Part shown: piece after piece, positions 1-5,751 of the stretch
Layout: each line of letters opens with the position of its first letter
How positions within the stretch are numbered: the first letter of the stretch is position 1
Origin: an uncultured Sutterella sp.
Lineage (GTDB): Bacteria; Pseudomonadota; Gammaproteobacteria; Burkholderiales; Burkholderiaceae_F
Assembly (NCBI GenBank): GCA_902477615.1
Contig: CABSHY010000089.1
Location: 1 to 6,131, forward strand
Direction: 5' to 3'
Length of the DNA: 6,131 nt
Program-made: the position numbers and the translations under genes
Notes under the pieces: generated by a model
Seen by the model: the letters and a program-made list of their open reading frames with translations, nothing else
Database searches by the model: none
What the model was told of the DNA's origin: nothing

Positions 1-30
1 TAAAATCTTTTTACCTTGAAGAAAACCCAT
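1..30 (-). CDS. fabI: Enoyl-ACP reductase FabI, first 10 codons only (runs off left edge)
   Basis: Read on the minus strand, the left edge begins an open frame at ATG 30-28 encoding MGFLQGKKIL. This matches the characteristic N-terminus of FabI, the NADH-dependent enoyl-ACP reductase of fatty-acid synthesis (E. coli FabI starts MGFLSGKRIL), where the strand leads into the nucleotide-binding fold. A GAGG Shine-Dalgarno lies at 40-37 with a 6-nt spacer, which favours this start over the in-frame ATG at 42-40 that overlaps the same GAGG. The gene is cut by the window edge, so only the start can be judged. It follows mltD on the same strand but lies beyond a strong terminator (81-106), so it is probably transcribed from its own promoter. 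The match rests on ten residues, so it is likely rather than certain. Confidence 0.75.
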   Translation of the reverse strand, partial: MGFLQGKKIL

Positions 31-80
31 TTGAGGCCTCATAAATATGGTTAAGTTACAACTAATTCATTTTAATCAAT

Positions 81-106
81 AAAAACGCGGGCAACAATGC
101 CCGCGT
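81..106 (-). terminator. Rho-independent terminator of mltD
   Basis: A perfect 8-bp GC-rich inverted repeat (ACGCGGGC at 85-92, GCCCGCGT at 99-106) encloses a 6-nt loop. On the minus strand it is followed by a T run (complement of the A run at 81-85). It starts 19 nt after the mltD stop codon and faces the right way to end mltD (or fnr-mltD) transcription before fabI. Confidence 0.9.
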
Positions 107-124
107 GTAACCGATTAATTCAAA

Positions 125-1639
125 TTAATGCGGGATGACCAAGCGTTGTCCGGGGATAAGCTCATGACCGTTGAGGTCATTGGCGTCTTTAATGGTGCTC
201 ACGCTGGTGCGCATGCGTTGAGCGATCGTAAAGAGTGAGTCGCCCTTTTTGACGCGATAAACACTATTTTGCAAGCGGCGACGTTGAACATCGGGCACCA
301 CCAGCGTTAATCGTTGGCCCACCTTAATGCGGTTCGATTTGAGCTTATTGGTGCGACGAATATCGTTAGCCGAAATTCGGAAGCGTTGTGCAATTTTGGA
401 GATGGAGTCGCCTTTTCGTACGCGGTAGGTGATGCGACGCTTGGAGGGCAACGGATCCAACTTCATTTGTTCTTTGGCTTGATCGGCAGAGATGTCCTCT
501 TGAACGCCATGATTTTTTACAAGCAAAGAGCTTCCAGCCATCACGCGACGGTTTTTCGGAATCTTATTGGCAGCGCGCAACTCGTCTTCGGTCATGTGAA
601 AGCGCTTGGCAACGCTCTTTAACGTGTCCTTAGACTTCATCTTGTAGGTCGACCAATTAGAAAGCGGCTTACCTGACGTTTGCCAATCCAAGAGGTTACT
701 CACAAAGACATCGGCTTTATCCGCCGGGATGAGTAACGAGCGCTGATGTGCTCCCAAAACCACCGGGCGGTTAAAGCTCGGGTTTAAGAGTCGGAATTCT
801 TCCAAGTCCGTTTCGGCTAACTGAGCGGCCGTTTCCAAATCCAAATCGCGGTTTTTGTTCACACGAACAAAATACGGTTCGTTGGCAATGTTGGGTAAGG
901 TCAAACCGTATTTTTGCGGTTCGGCAATGAGTTTTTTAATGGCCAAGAGTTTTGGCACATAACGCGCCGTCTCCGTCGGCAAATTTAGACTCATGAAATC
1001 GGTATTAAGACCTTTGGCGGCATTGTTTTGAATTGCACGACGGATGCTGCCTTCGCCCCAGTTGTAAGCGGCCAGTGCCAAATGCCAGTCACCGAATTGG
1101 CCGTAAAGGGATTGCAGGTAATCGAGTGCCGCGCGCGTGCTTTCAATGACATCTAAACGATCGTCGCGCCAGCTTGATTGACGCAAATCGAAGATGTCGC
1201 CCGTCGAGGGTAAAAATTGCCAAAGGCCAGCGGCTTGAGAGCGCGACAAGGCTTCGGGCTGAAAGGCACTTTCAACAAAGGGCAAAAGGGCGATCTCGGT
1301 GGGCATGCCACGACGTTGAGTTTCACTCACAATGTAGTAGAGATACATGCGTGAGCGAAAGGCCATTTTTTGCGTATAAGGCAGACTGTGCGTGTAGAAA
1401 TCCAGTTCCGGGTCGACCACCGAATCGGGCAAGTCATTTAATCCGAAACCCTTGCGGATGCTTGCCCAAACAGAGTCTTCCGGGGCAATGCGGGAGTTTG
1501 CCGCTTCACGCAATTCAACGGCCTGAGCCAATTCATCTTCGATGGTAATGTTGCCCAAAAGGTCCACGTAGTTGGACGCAATGGCCTGCGTGCTCAAAAA
1601 GACACCGGCGGCCACAATGAAGGCTCGGATTTTATTCAC
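125..1639 (-). CDS. mltD: MltD-like membrane-bound/periplasmic lytic transglycosylase with three LysM domains
   Basis: This 504-residue peptidoglycan lytic transglycosylase cleaves the MurNAc-GlcNAc bond to form 1,6-anhydro-MurNAc during cell-wall turnover in the periplasm. Residues 1-21 form a Sec signal peptide (hydrophobic core, then AIA before Ser22). No lipobox cysteine is present, unlike E. coli MltD, so a soluble or wall-bound periplasmic form is inferred. The SLT domain (about 85-215) has the family motifs ALLPFVESAF with catalytic Glu123, AAGLWQFLPSTG, and AAYNWGEG. Three LysM peptidoglycan-binding repeats follow at about 329-374, 403-448 and 460-504; the last two begin YRVRKGDS and YRVKKGDS, and the first is more diverged. 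The start is GTG at 1639-1637: the frame is closed by a stop shortly upstream, and GAGAG at 1652-1648 gives an 8-nt spacing. It begins 24 nt after the fnr stop, suggesting co-transcription. Confidence 0.93.
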   Translation of the reverse strand: MNKIRAFIVAAGVFLSTQAIASNYVDLLGNITIEDELAQAVELREAANSRIAPEDSVWASIRKGFGLNDLPDSVVDPELDFYTHSLPYTQKMAFRSRMYLYYIVSETQRRGMPTEIALLPFVESAFQPEALSRSQAAGLWQFLPSTGDIFDLRQSSWRDDRLDVIESTRAALDYLQSLYGQFGDWHLALAAYNWGEGSIRRAIQNNAAKGLNTDFMSLNLPTETARYVPKLLAIKKLIAEPQKYGLTLPNIANEPYFVRVNKNRDLDLETAAQLAETDLEEFRLLNPSFNRPVVLGAHQRSLLIPADKADVFVSNLLDWQTSGKPLSNWSTYKMKSKDTLKSVAKRFHMTEDELRAANKIPKNRRVMAGSSLLVKNHGVQEDISADQAKEQMKLDPLPSKRRITYRVRKGDSISKIAQRFRISANDIRRTNKLKSNRIKVGQRLTLVVPDVQRRRLQNSVYRVKKGDSLFTIAQRMRTSVSTIKDANDLNGHELIPGQRLVIPH

Positions 1640-1663
1640 TTGAAGTGCTCTCGATATTGAGGA

Positions 1664-2410
1664 TTATTCGGTGGCAGTCTGTCCCGAAACAATCGTACGA
1701 AGGCCATCGGCATCGACAATTTGAACGTGCTTTTGATTCACAACAATCAAATTATCGTGCGAGAAGCGAGACAGTACGCGACTGACCGTTTCAAGCTTGA
1801 GACCTAAATACGAACCGATTTCGGCACGCGTCATACGAAGCACAAACTCCGTGCGCGAATAACCTCGGGATTCAAAACGCTGTGCGAGATTTAAAAGGAA
1901 AGCTGCAAGGCGTTCCTCAGCGTGCATGGAACCTAATAAGAGCATAAGACCGTGTTGACGCACGATCTCACGAGAGAGAGTTTTTTGAAAGTGTTCGCTG
2001 TACTCAGGGATTTCATCACAAGCGGCCAAGATGCGTTCGTAAGGAATCACACAGACTTCGGTGTCCTCTAAAGCGACAACGTCGCACGAATGCACTTCAT
2101 TGGCAATGCCGTCCAAACCGATCAATTCGCCAGCCATGTGAAAGTTCGTAACTTGTTCACGACCGTCGCTACTCATGACAGAGCTTTTAAGAAAGCCCAA
2201 GCGGATAGCGTAAATAAATTCGAAACGGTCGCCGGCACTAAAAAGTGGCTCACCGCGACGAATGCGCTTGCGGTTGGAAACCAAATCTTCCAATCGGTCA
2301 ATTTCTTTGAGTGAGAGGCCCAAAGGCACACAGTGCTCACGCAAGTTGCAATGAGTACAACTCACTCTTAAGGATGTAGCTGCAACAATAGGAGAAGAAA
2401 TGGTTGACAT
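1664..2410 (-). CDS. fnr: FNR-type oxygen-sensing transcriptional regulator (Crp/Fnr family)
   Basis: This 248-residue cytoplasmic regulator switches gene expression on oxygen loss through a [4Fe-4S] cluster. The cluster ligands of E. coli FNR are all present: Cys18-X2-Cys21-X5-Cys27 at the N-terminus and Cys120 in TEVCVIP. The cyclic-nucleotide-binding-like barrel spans about 35-130 (GEPLFSAGDRFEFIYAI, FHMAGELIGLDGI), the dimer helix about 135-160, and the winged helix-turn-helix about 165-245. The recognition helix ETVSRVLSRF keeps the E-x2-S-R residues (Glu207, Ser210, Arg211) that read the TTGAT half-site in FNR. ATG 2410-2408 is the only usable start, since no start codon lies between it and the upstream in-frame stop, yet no clear Shine-Dalgarno precedes it. 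It is divergent from alaS, and a perfect FNR box in between suggests autoregulation. The fit to FNR/ANR is better than to heme- or NO-sensing relatives because all four cysteines are conserved. Confidence 0.95.
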   Translation of the reverse strand: MSTISSPIVAATSLRVSCTHCNLREHCVPLGLSLKEIDRLEDLVSNRKRIRRGEPLFSAGDRFEFIYAIRLGFLKSSVMSSDGREQVTNFHMAGELIGLDGIANEVHSCDVVALEDTEVCVIPYERILAACDEIPEYSEHFQKTLSREIVRQHGLMLLLGSMHAEERLAAFLLNLAQRFESRGYSRTEFVLRMTRAEIGSYLGLKLETVSRVLSRFSHDNLIVVNQKHVQIVDADGLRTIVSGQTATE

Positions 2411-2503
2411 CTTATAAGTACAAGCTGATAAATCACTAAATTGTCAAAAGAATTTTGCAAGTAGCCAAATGTTTTTATTAAAGTTTTTGAGCTAAAGAAA
2501 TGC

Positions 2504-2509
2504 AAAATA
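2504..2509 (-). promoter_or_regulatory. Possible -10 element of an FNR-dependent fnr promoter
   Basis: TATTTT on the minus strand matches the -10 consensus at 4 of 6 positions. If the FNR box centre (2538.5) is taken as -41.5, the usual class II activator position, the start of transcription falls near 2497 and -12 to -7 fall exactly on this hexamer. This is a geometric argument only; the hexamer itself is weak and the DNA is AT-rich. Confidence 0.35.
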
Positions 2510-2531
2510 GTGACAAATACATTTTTATCTT

Positions 2532-2545
2532 TTGATTTTAATCAA
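2532..2545. promoter_or_regulatory. Perfect FNR box (TTGAT-N4-ATCAA)
   Basis: TTGATTTTAATCAA matches the FNR consensus at all ten defined positions. It lies in a longer near-palindrome whose arms are CTTTTGATT (2529-2537) and AATCAAAAG (2540-2548). The site is between the divergent fnr and alaS genes, about 120 bp from the fnr start and 195 bp from the alaS start. The fnr product encoded next door has the matching recognition helix residues (E-x2-S-R), so autoregulation of fnr is the simplest reading; an effect on alaS is less likely given the distance. Confidence 0.8.
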
Positions 2546-2661
2546 AAGTAATGAGCGAAATAATAACAGAACTTTCGTTCAAATCAAATGTTCGAACTTG
2601 TATTAACGTTTTTCTGAGAAAAAGACTTCCCAATAATTTCGCAAGAAAGTGTCAAACATAC

Positions 2662-2674
2662 TAAAATCTATAAA
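2662..2674 (+). promoter_or_regulatory. Possible alaS promoter -10 elements
   Basis: TAAAAT (2662-2667) and TATAAA (2669-2674) each match the sigma-70 -10 consensus at 5 of 6 positions. They lie 65-80 bp before the alaS start. The best -35 for the first is TTCGCA at 2638-2643 (4 of 6, 18-bp spacer). No strong -35 is present, so this is a weak call. Confidence 0.3.
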
Positions 2675-2740
2675 TTCGCCTATGAGTAATTATGAATGTC
2701 TTTTGGGGCGATTTCCGTTAATTAACTAAAGAGAATTTTT

Positions 2741-4378
2741 ATGGAAACTTCGCAAATCCGCGAGACCTTTTTGAAGTTCTTCGAAAGTAAAGGTCATACG
2801 ATTGTGCATTCCAGTCCGGTGGTGCCCGGCAACGATCCCACGTTGCTTTTCACCAATGCTGGTATGAACCAATTTAAAGATGTGTTTTTGGGTTTTGATA
2901 AGCGCCCCTATACGCGCGCAACGACCTCTCAAAAGTGCATCCGCGCCGGTGGTAAGCACAACGACTTGGATAACGTCGGTTACACGGCCCGTCACCACAC
3001 GTTCTTTGAAATGTTGGGTAACTTCAGCTTCGGAGACTACTTCAAGCGTGACGCTATTAAGAATGCTTGGGAATTGTTGACGAAGCACTTTAATTTGCCT
3101 GCTGAAAAGCTTTGGGTGACCGTTTACGCAGAAGACGATGAAGCCTACGATATCTGGAATAAGGAAGTGGGTGTCCCGGCTGAACGTATCGTTCGCATCG
3201 GCGACAACAAGGGCGCTCGCTACATGTCCGACAACTTCTGGATGATGGGTGACACGGGTCCTTGCGGTCCTTGCTCTGAAATTTTCTATGACCACGGTGA
3301 AGAAGTTCAAGGTGGCCCTCCGGGAAGCCCTGAAGAAGACGGTGACCGTTACATCGAAATCTGGAACCTCGTGTTCATGCAATTTAATCGTGATGAACAA
3401 GGCGTGATGCACAAGTTGCCGAAACCCTCTGTTGATACGGGTATGGGTTTGGAACGTATCTCTGCCGTGTTGCAACACGTTCACAGTAACTACGAAATCG
3501 ACCTCTTTAAGAATTTATTGGCTGCTGTTAAGGCTGGTGTTGAAGCCGCCGGTGCTACTAATGTGGATCCGATGTCTCCGTCTTTGCGCGTGATTGCTGA
3601 CCACATTCGTGCTTGTGCATTCTCCGTGGCCGACGGCATTGTGCCGGGTAACGAAGGTCGTGCCTATGTGTTGCGCCGCATCTGCCGTCGCGCAATCCGC
3701 CACGGCTACAAGTTGGGCGCACGCGATCAATTCTTTGCGAAGTTGGTCAATGCCGTTGCCGCTGAAATGGGTGACGCTTATCCTGAAGTGAAGAATCCGA
3801 AGATTGAGCAAATTTTGGCTAAGGAAGAACAACGCTTCCGCCAAACGTTGGCTCAAGGCATGGAAATGTTGGAAAAGGCCATCGCTGAAACGAAGGATGG
3901 CGTCTTGGATGGCAAGCTTGCCTTTAAGCTTCACGATACGTACGGTTTCCCGGTTGACTTGACCGCTGACGTTTGCCGTGAACGCAATTTGACGGTGGAC
4001 ATGCAAGGCTTTGACGCTGCTATGCAAGAGCAACGCGACATGGCTCGTGCCAGCGCTAAATTTAAGATGGCCGCCGGTTTGGAATATAGCGGTGCCGATA
4101 CGACCTTTACGGGTTACGAACACGAAACTGAAGACGGTGTGTCTGTTTTGGCACTTTACTTGGACGGCGAACCTGTTGAAGAGTTGCCCGCTGGTGCTGA
4201 AGGCGTGATCGTTTTGGATACGACGCCGTTTTACGCTGAAAGCGGTGGTCAAGTGGGTGACACCGGTGTGATGAAGAATGACACCACGGTGGCTCGCGTG
4301 ATCGATACGCAAAAGATTAAGGCCGCCGGTTTGGAATATAGCGGTGCCGATACGACCTTTACGGGTTATGAAGAATGA
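2741..4378 (+). CDS. alaS: AlaRS N-terminal part: catalytic and tRNA-recognition domains (545 aa as written)
   Basis: The first open frame carries native residues 1-528 followed by 17 aberrant residues (AGLEYSGADTTFTGYEE), then TGA at 4376-4378. The aberrant tail repeats residues 445-460 of the same protein because the inserted 48-bp copy is in the original frame. Class II synthetase motifs are present: motif 1 region DPTLLFTNAGM (32-42), motif 2 RHHTFFEMLGNFSFGDYF (84-101), GPCGPCSE (173-180) and motif 3 DTGMGLER (232-239). The tRNA-recognition helical domain follows to about 460, then the first part of the beta-barrel that leads into the editing domain. For E. coli AlaRS, an N-terminal fragment of 461 residues is known to aminoacylate, so this fragment might retain charging activity; that is inference. 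Confidence 0.85.
   Translation: METSQIRETFLKFFESKGHTIVHSSPVVPGNDPTLLFTNAGMNQFKDVFLGFDKRPYTRATTSQKCIRAGGKHNDLDNVGYTARHHTFFEMLGNFSFGDYFKRDAIKNAWELLTKHFNLPAEKLWVTVYAEDDEAYDIWNKEVGVPAERIVRIGDNKGARYMSDNFWMMGDTGPCGPCSEIFYDHGEEVQGGPPGSPEEDGDRYIEIWNLVFMQFNRDEQGVMHKLPKPSVDTGMGLERISAVLQHVHSNYEIDLFKNLLAAVKAGVEAAGATNVDPMSPSLRVIADHIRACAFSVADGIVPGNEGRAYVLRRICRRAIRHGYKLGARDQFFAKLVNAVAAEMGDAYPEVKNPKIEQILAKEEQRFRQTLAQGMEMLEKAIAETKDGVLDGKLAFKLHDTYGFPVDLTADVCRERNLTVDMQGFDAAMQEQRDMARASAKFKMAAGLEYSGADTTFTGYEHETEDGVSVLALYLDGEPVEELPAGAEGVIVLDTTPFYAESGGQVGDTGVMKNDTTVARVIDTQKIKAAGLEYSGADTTFTGYEE
4069..4116 (+). repeat. Direct repeat A, original copy (48 bp)
   Basis: These 48 bases recur exactly at 4321-4368, 252 bp downstream. 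This copy encodes residues AAGLEYSGADTTFTG in their normal place after FKM in AlaRS, so it is the source. The flanking bases differ on both sides (T at 4068, C at 4117). Confidence 0.97.
4271..4324 (+). repeat. Direct repeat B, original copy (54 bp)
   Basis: These 54 bases recur exactly at 4368-4421, 97 bp downstream. This copy encodes native AlaRS residues 511-528 (MKNDTT...KIKA) directly after YAESGGQVGDTGV, which fits the family. Its last four bases, GGCC (4321-4324), are shared with the start of the second copy of repeat A. Confidence 0.97.
4321..4368 (+). repeat. Direct repeat A, inserted copy (48 bp)
   Basis: This is an exact copy of 4069-4116. It overlaps repeat B copy 1 by GGCC (4321-4324) and repeat B copy 2 by a single A (4368). 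Those overlaps are the two microhomologies of a double template switch: from 4324 back to 4072, then from 4116 forward to 4271. Confidence 0.97.
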
Positions 4379-4421
4379 CACCACGGTGGCTCGCGTGATC
4401 GATACGCAAAAGATTAAGGCC
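4368..4421 (+). repeat. Direct repeat B, second copy (54 bp)
   Basis: This is an exact copy of 4271-4324, in the +1 frame relative to the upstream coding frame because the offset (97) is not a multiple of three. Downstream sequence (AAGGTTTTC from 4422) continues the normal gene. Recombination between the two B copies would delete exactly 97 bp and restore alaS. Confidence 0.97.
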
Positions 4422-5456
4422 AAGGTTTTCGGTCATCAAGTGCATATTGAAGAAGGTTCCGTGCACGTGGGCGATAAGTTCTCTGTCAAGATCGACAGCG
4501 AACGTCGTGCCATGACGCGTTTGAACCACTCTGCTGCTCACTTGATGCAATCGGCTTTGCGCAAGGTTTTGGGCGAACACGTTTTACAACGTGGCTCTTG
4601 GGTGGGCCCCGATGTTTGCCACTTTGACTTCACGCACAATGAAGCCATGACGGTTGAACAAATCCAAGAAGTGGAAGATATCGTCAATCGTGAAATTTTG
4701 GCTAACACGCCCGTCAAGTGCGAAGTGATGCCGATCGAAGAGGCTAAGAAGTCCGGTGCTTTAATGCTCTTTGGTGAAAAGTATGGCGAAACGGTTCGTG
4801 TTTTGACGATCGGTTCTTCCATCGAATTCTGCGGTGGTACGCACGTGACTCGCACGGGTGACATCGGTAGCTTCAAGGTCTTGAGCGAAGGCGGTATCGC
4901 TGCCGGTATCCGTCGTATCGAAATGACGACCGGTATGAACGTTGTTGCTTTGACGCGAAAGCAAGAAGCCACGATTAAGGATGCCGCTCGCGTCTTGAAG
5001 ACTCCGGTTGACTTGGTGGTCAATAAGGCTGAAACGGTTTTCGAAACGGTGAAGTCCCTTGAAAAGCAAATCACGCAATTAAAGACCAAGTTGGCAACGG
5101 CTGCCGCTGCCGAATTGGTGAACTCTGCTAAGGAAATGGATGGCTACAAGTTGGTTGTGAGCCGTGCCGACACCGATGCAAAGAGCTTGCGTGGTATGGC
5201 TGAAACGTTGCGCGACAAGTTGGGTACCGCTGTGGTTGTGCTTGCTTGTGAAAACGACGGCAAGGTTCAAGTCGTGGCTGCTGTTTCCAAGTCTTTGATT
5301 GCTCGCATGAAGGCCGGTGAAATCGTTTCTCATGTTGCTCAAGTCTTGGGCGGCAAGGGTGGCGGTAAGCCTGATCTTGCGATGGCTGGTGCTTCTGACG
5401 CTACGCATTTAGGCGAAGCGTTGGCCGGCGTCGAAGCTTTCCTTCAAGGTAAGTAA
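4368..5456 (+). CDS. alaS: AlaRS C-terminal part: editing and C-Ala domains (362 aa from ATG 4368)
   Basis: The second open frame encodes native residues 511-872. The ATG at 4368 is the duplicated copy of native Met511 and overlaps the end of the upstream frame by 11 nt, an arrangement that permits termination-reinitiation; no good Shine-Dalgarno precedes it. An earlier GTG at 4344 would add eight unrelated residues and is less likely. Native numbering places the editing-site zinc ligands at His564 and His568 (HSAAH), Cys665 and His669 (CGGTH). The C-Ala domain occupies about 730-872 and has the glycine-rich LGGKGGGKPDLAMAG at 837-851. If this frame is translated, the two products together contain every AlaRS residue, with 511-528 present in both. 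The gene ends one base before the TusA-family start. Confidence 0.8.
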   Translation: MKNDTTVARVIDTQKIKAKVFGHQVHIEEGSVHVGDKFSVKIDSERRAMTRLNHSAAHLMQSALRKVLGEHVLQRGSWVGPDVCHFDFTHNEAMTVEQIQEVEDIVNREILANTPVKCEVMPIEEAKKSGALMLFGEKYGETVRVLTIGSSIEFCGGTHVTRTGDIGSFKVLSEGGIAAGIRRIEMTTGMNVVALTRKQEATIKDAARVLKTPVDLVVNKAETVFETVKSLEKQITQLKTKLATAAAAELVNSAKEMDGYKLVVSRADTDAKSLRGMAETLRDKLGTAVVVLACENDGKVQVVAAVSKSLIARMKAGEIVSHVAQVLGGKGGGKPDLAMAGASDATHLGEALAGVEAFLQGK

Positions 5457-5457
5457 G

Positions 5458-5688
5458 ATGCGCTTTGATAAGCAAATCGACACTCGGGGCACCAAGTGCC
5501 CCATGCCGGTTCTTAAAACAAAAAAGGCCCTTGCGGATATGCAAACCGATGAAGTGCTTTGCGTGTTAGCAACGGACCCGGCAAGCGTTGCCGATATTGC
5601 GCAATTTGCTTCGCAAACCGGGCACAAAATGCTCGCCCAAGAGACGCAAGACAATGGTGAAATTCATCACTATATTGCGCACAAATAG
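5458..5688 (+). CDS. tusA: TusA-family sulfur-carrier protein (SirA/YeeD-like)
   Basis: This small 76-residue cytoplasmic protein belongs to the TusA family. The family signature near the N-terminus reads DTRGTKCPMPVLKTKKAL, with the persulfide-carrying Cys14 in a CPxP motif; DPASVADIAQF and the C-terminal HHYIAHK match the rest of the fold. TusA proper receives sulfur from IscS for 2-thiouridine in tRNA, but relatives serve molybdenum-cofactor or sulfur-oxidation pathways, and the sequence alone does not decide between them. The exact paralogue is therefore uncertain. ATG 5458 lies one base after the alaS stop, with AAGG at 5446-5449 inside the alaS end (8-nt spacing), so translation is probably coupled and the two genes share a transcript. 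A terminator follows 17 nt after the stop. A tRNA link (charging plus thiolation) is suggestive only. Confidence 0.88.
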   Translation: MRFDKQIDTRGTKCPMPVLKTKKALADMQTDEVLCVLATDPASVADIAQFASQTGHKMLAQETQDNGEIHHYIAHK

Positions 5689-5705
5689 CTTGTTTTAAGT
5701 TCAGC

Positions 5706-5751
5706 AAAAATGCTCACTCAACGTTAAAAAATTGGGTGAGCATTTCTTTTT
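5706..5751. terminator. Bidirectional rho-independent terminator between convergent genes
   Basis: A 14-bp stem (AAATGCTCACTCAA at 5708-5721, TTGGGTGAGCATTT at 5732-5745, one G-U pair) has a 10-nt loop. A T run follows at 5747-5751 on the plus strand, and an A run at 5706-5710 provides the T run on the minus strand. It can therefore end both the alaS-tusA transcript and the convergent nitroreductase transcript, whose stop codon is at 5801. Confidence 0.92.

Larger units (their letters stand above)
2411..2740. other. 330-bp AT-rich divergent intergenic region between fnr and alaS
   Basis: No gene is visible in this stretch on either strand. It holds a perfect FNR box (2532-2545), a -10-like TATTTT on the fnr side (2509-2504), and a consensus TTGACA on the minus strand (2447-2442) that lacks a good -10 partner before the fnr ATG. 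It also holds the 8-bp palindrome GTTCGAAC (2590-2597), -10-like TAAAAT (2662-2667) and TATAAA (2669-2674) facing alaS, the 10-bp palindrome GTTAATTAAC (2717-2726), and the alaS ribosome-binding site (about 2728-2734). Confidence 0.8.
2741..5456 (+). pseudogene. alaS: alaS, alanyl-tRNA synthetase, frame broken by a 97-bp internal duplication
   Basis: The whole span encodes alanyl-tRNA synthetase, which charges tRNA-Ala with alanine in the cytoplasm and hydrolyses mischarged Ser/Gly-tRNA-Ala. The start at ATG 2741 has GAG at 2731-2733 with a 7-nt spacer, and the N-terminus aligns with the family (TLLFTNAGMNQFKDVFLG). Between 4325 and 4421 a 97-bp insertion, copied from two places in the gene, shifts the frame by one. 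Without it, codon 528 (GCC, 4322-4324) joins codon 529 (AAG, 4422-4424), giving 872 residues against 876 for E. coli AlaRS. The joined text reads DTQKIKAKVFGHQVHIEEG, as expected for the family. All catalytic and editing motifs are intact, and codon use is uniform across the break. alaS is normally single-copy and essential, so a truly dead gene is surprising; a sequence error, a mixed population, or function as two fragments are alternatives. 'Pseudogene' here means 'disrupted as written'. Confidence 0.85.

Noticed and set aside
32..41. 10-bp palindrome TGAGGCCTCA as a possible operator
   Set aside because: It is explained by the fabI ribosome-binding site (GAGG on the minus strand) and the CCTCAA spacer next to it.
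2574..2587. Second FNR-like site TTCGT-TCAA-ATCAA upstream of alaS
   Set aside because: Only one half-site is good (8 of 10 overall, first half 3 of 5), and no suitable -10 lies at the right distance.
4344..4367. GTG at 4344 as the start of the downstream alaS frame
   Set aside because: It adds eight residues read out of frame from the copied repeat A, has no Shine-Dalgarno, and ATG 4368 coincides with a native AlaRS methionine codon.
4069..4368. A natural tandem protein repeat in AlaRS (AGLEYSGADTTFTGYE seen twice)
   Set aside because: The second copy does not occur in the family at this place, the DNA is identical without any silent changes, and it leads straight to a stop; it is a recent duplication, not a domain repeat.
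3515..4423. Long minus-strand open frame (302 aa) opposite alaS, and a similar one at 2726-3484
   Set aside because: Both lie wholly antisense to strongly conserved AlaRS coding sequence, show no recognisable domain, and are explained by the biased codon use of alaS. The repeated segment inside one of them is only the reverse of the alaS duplication.
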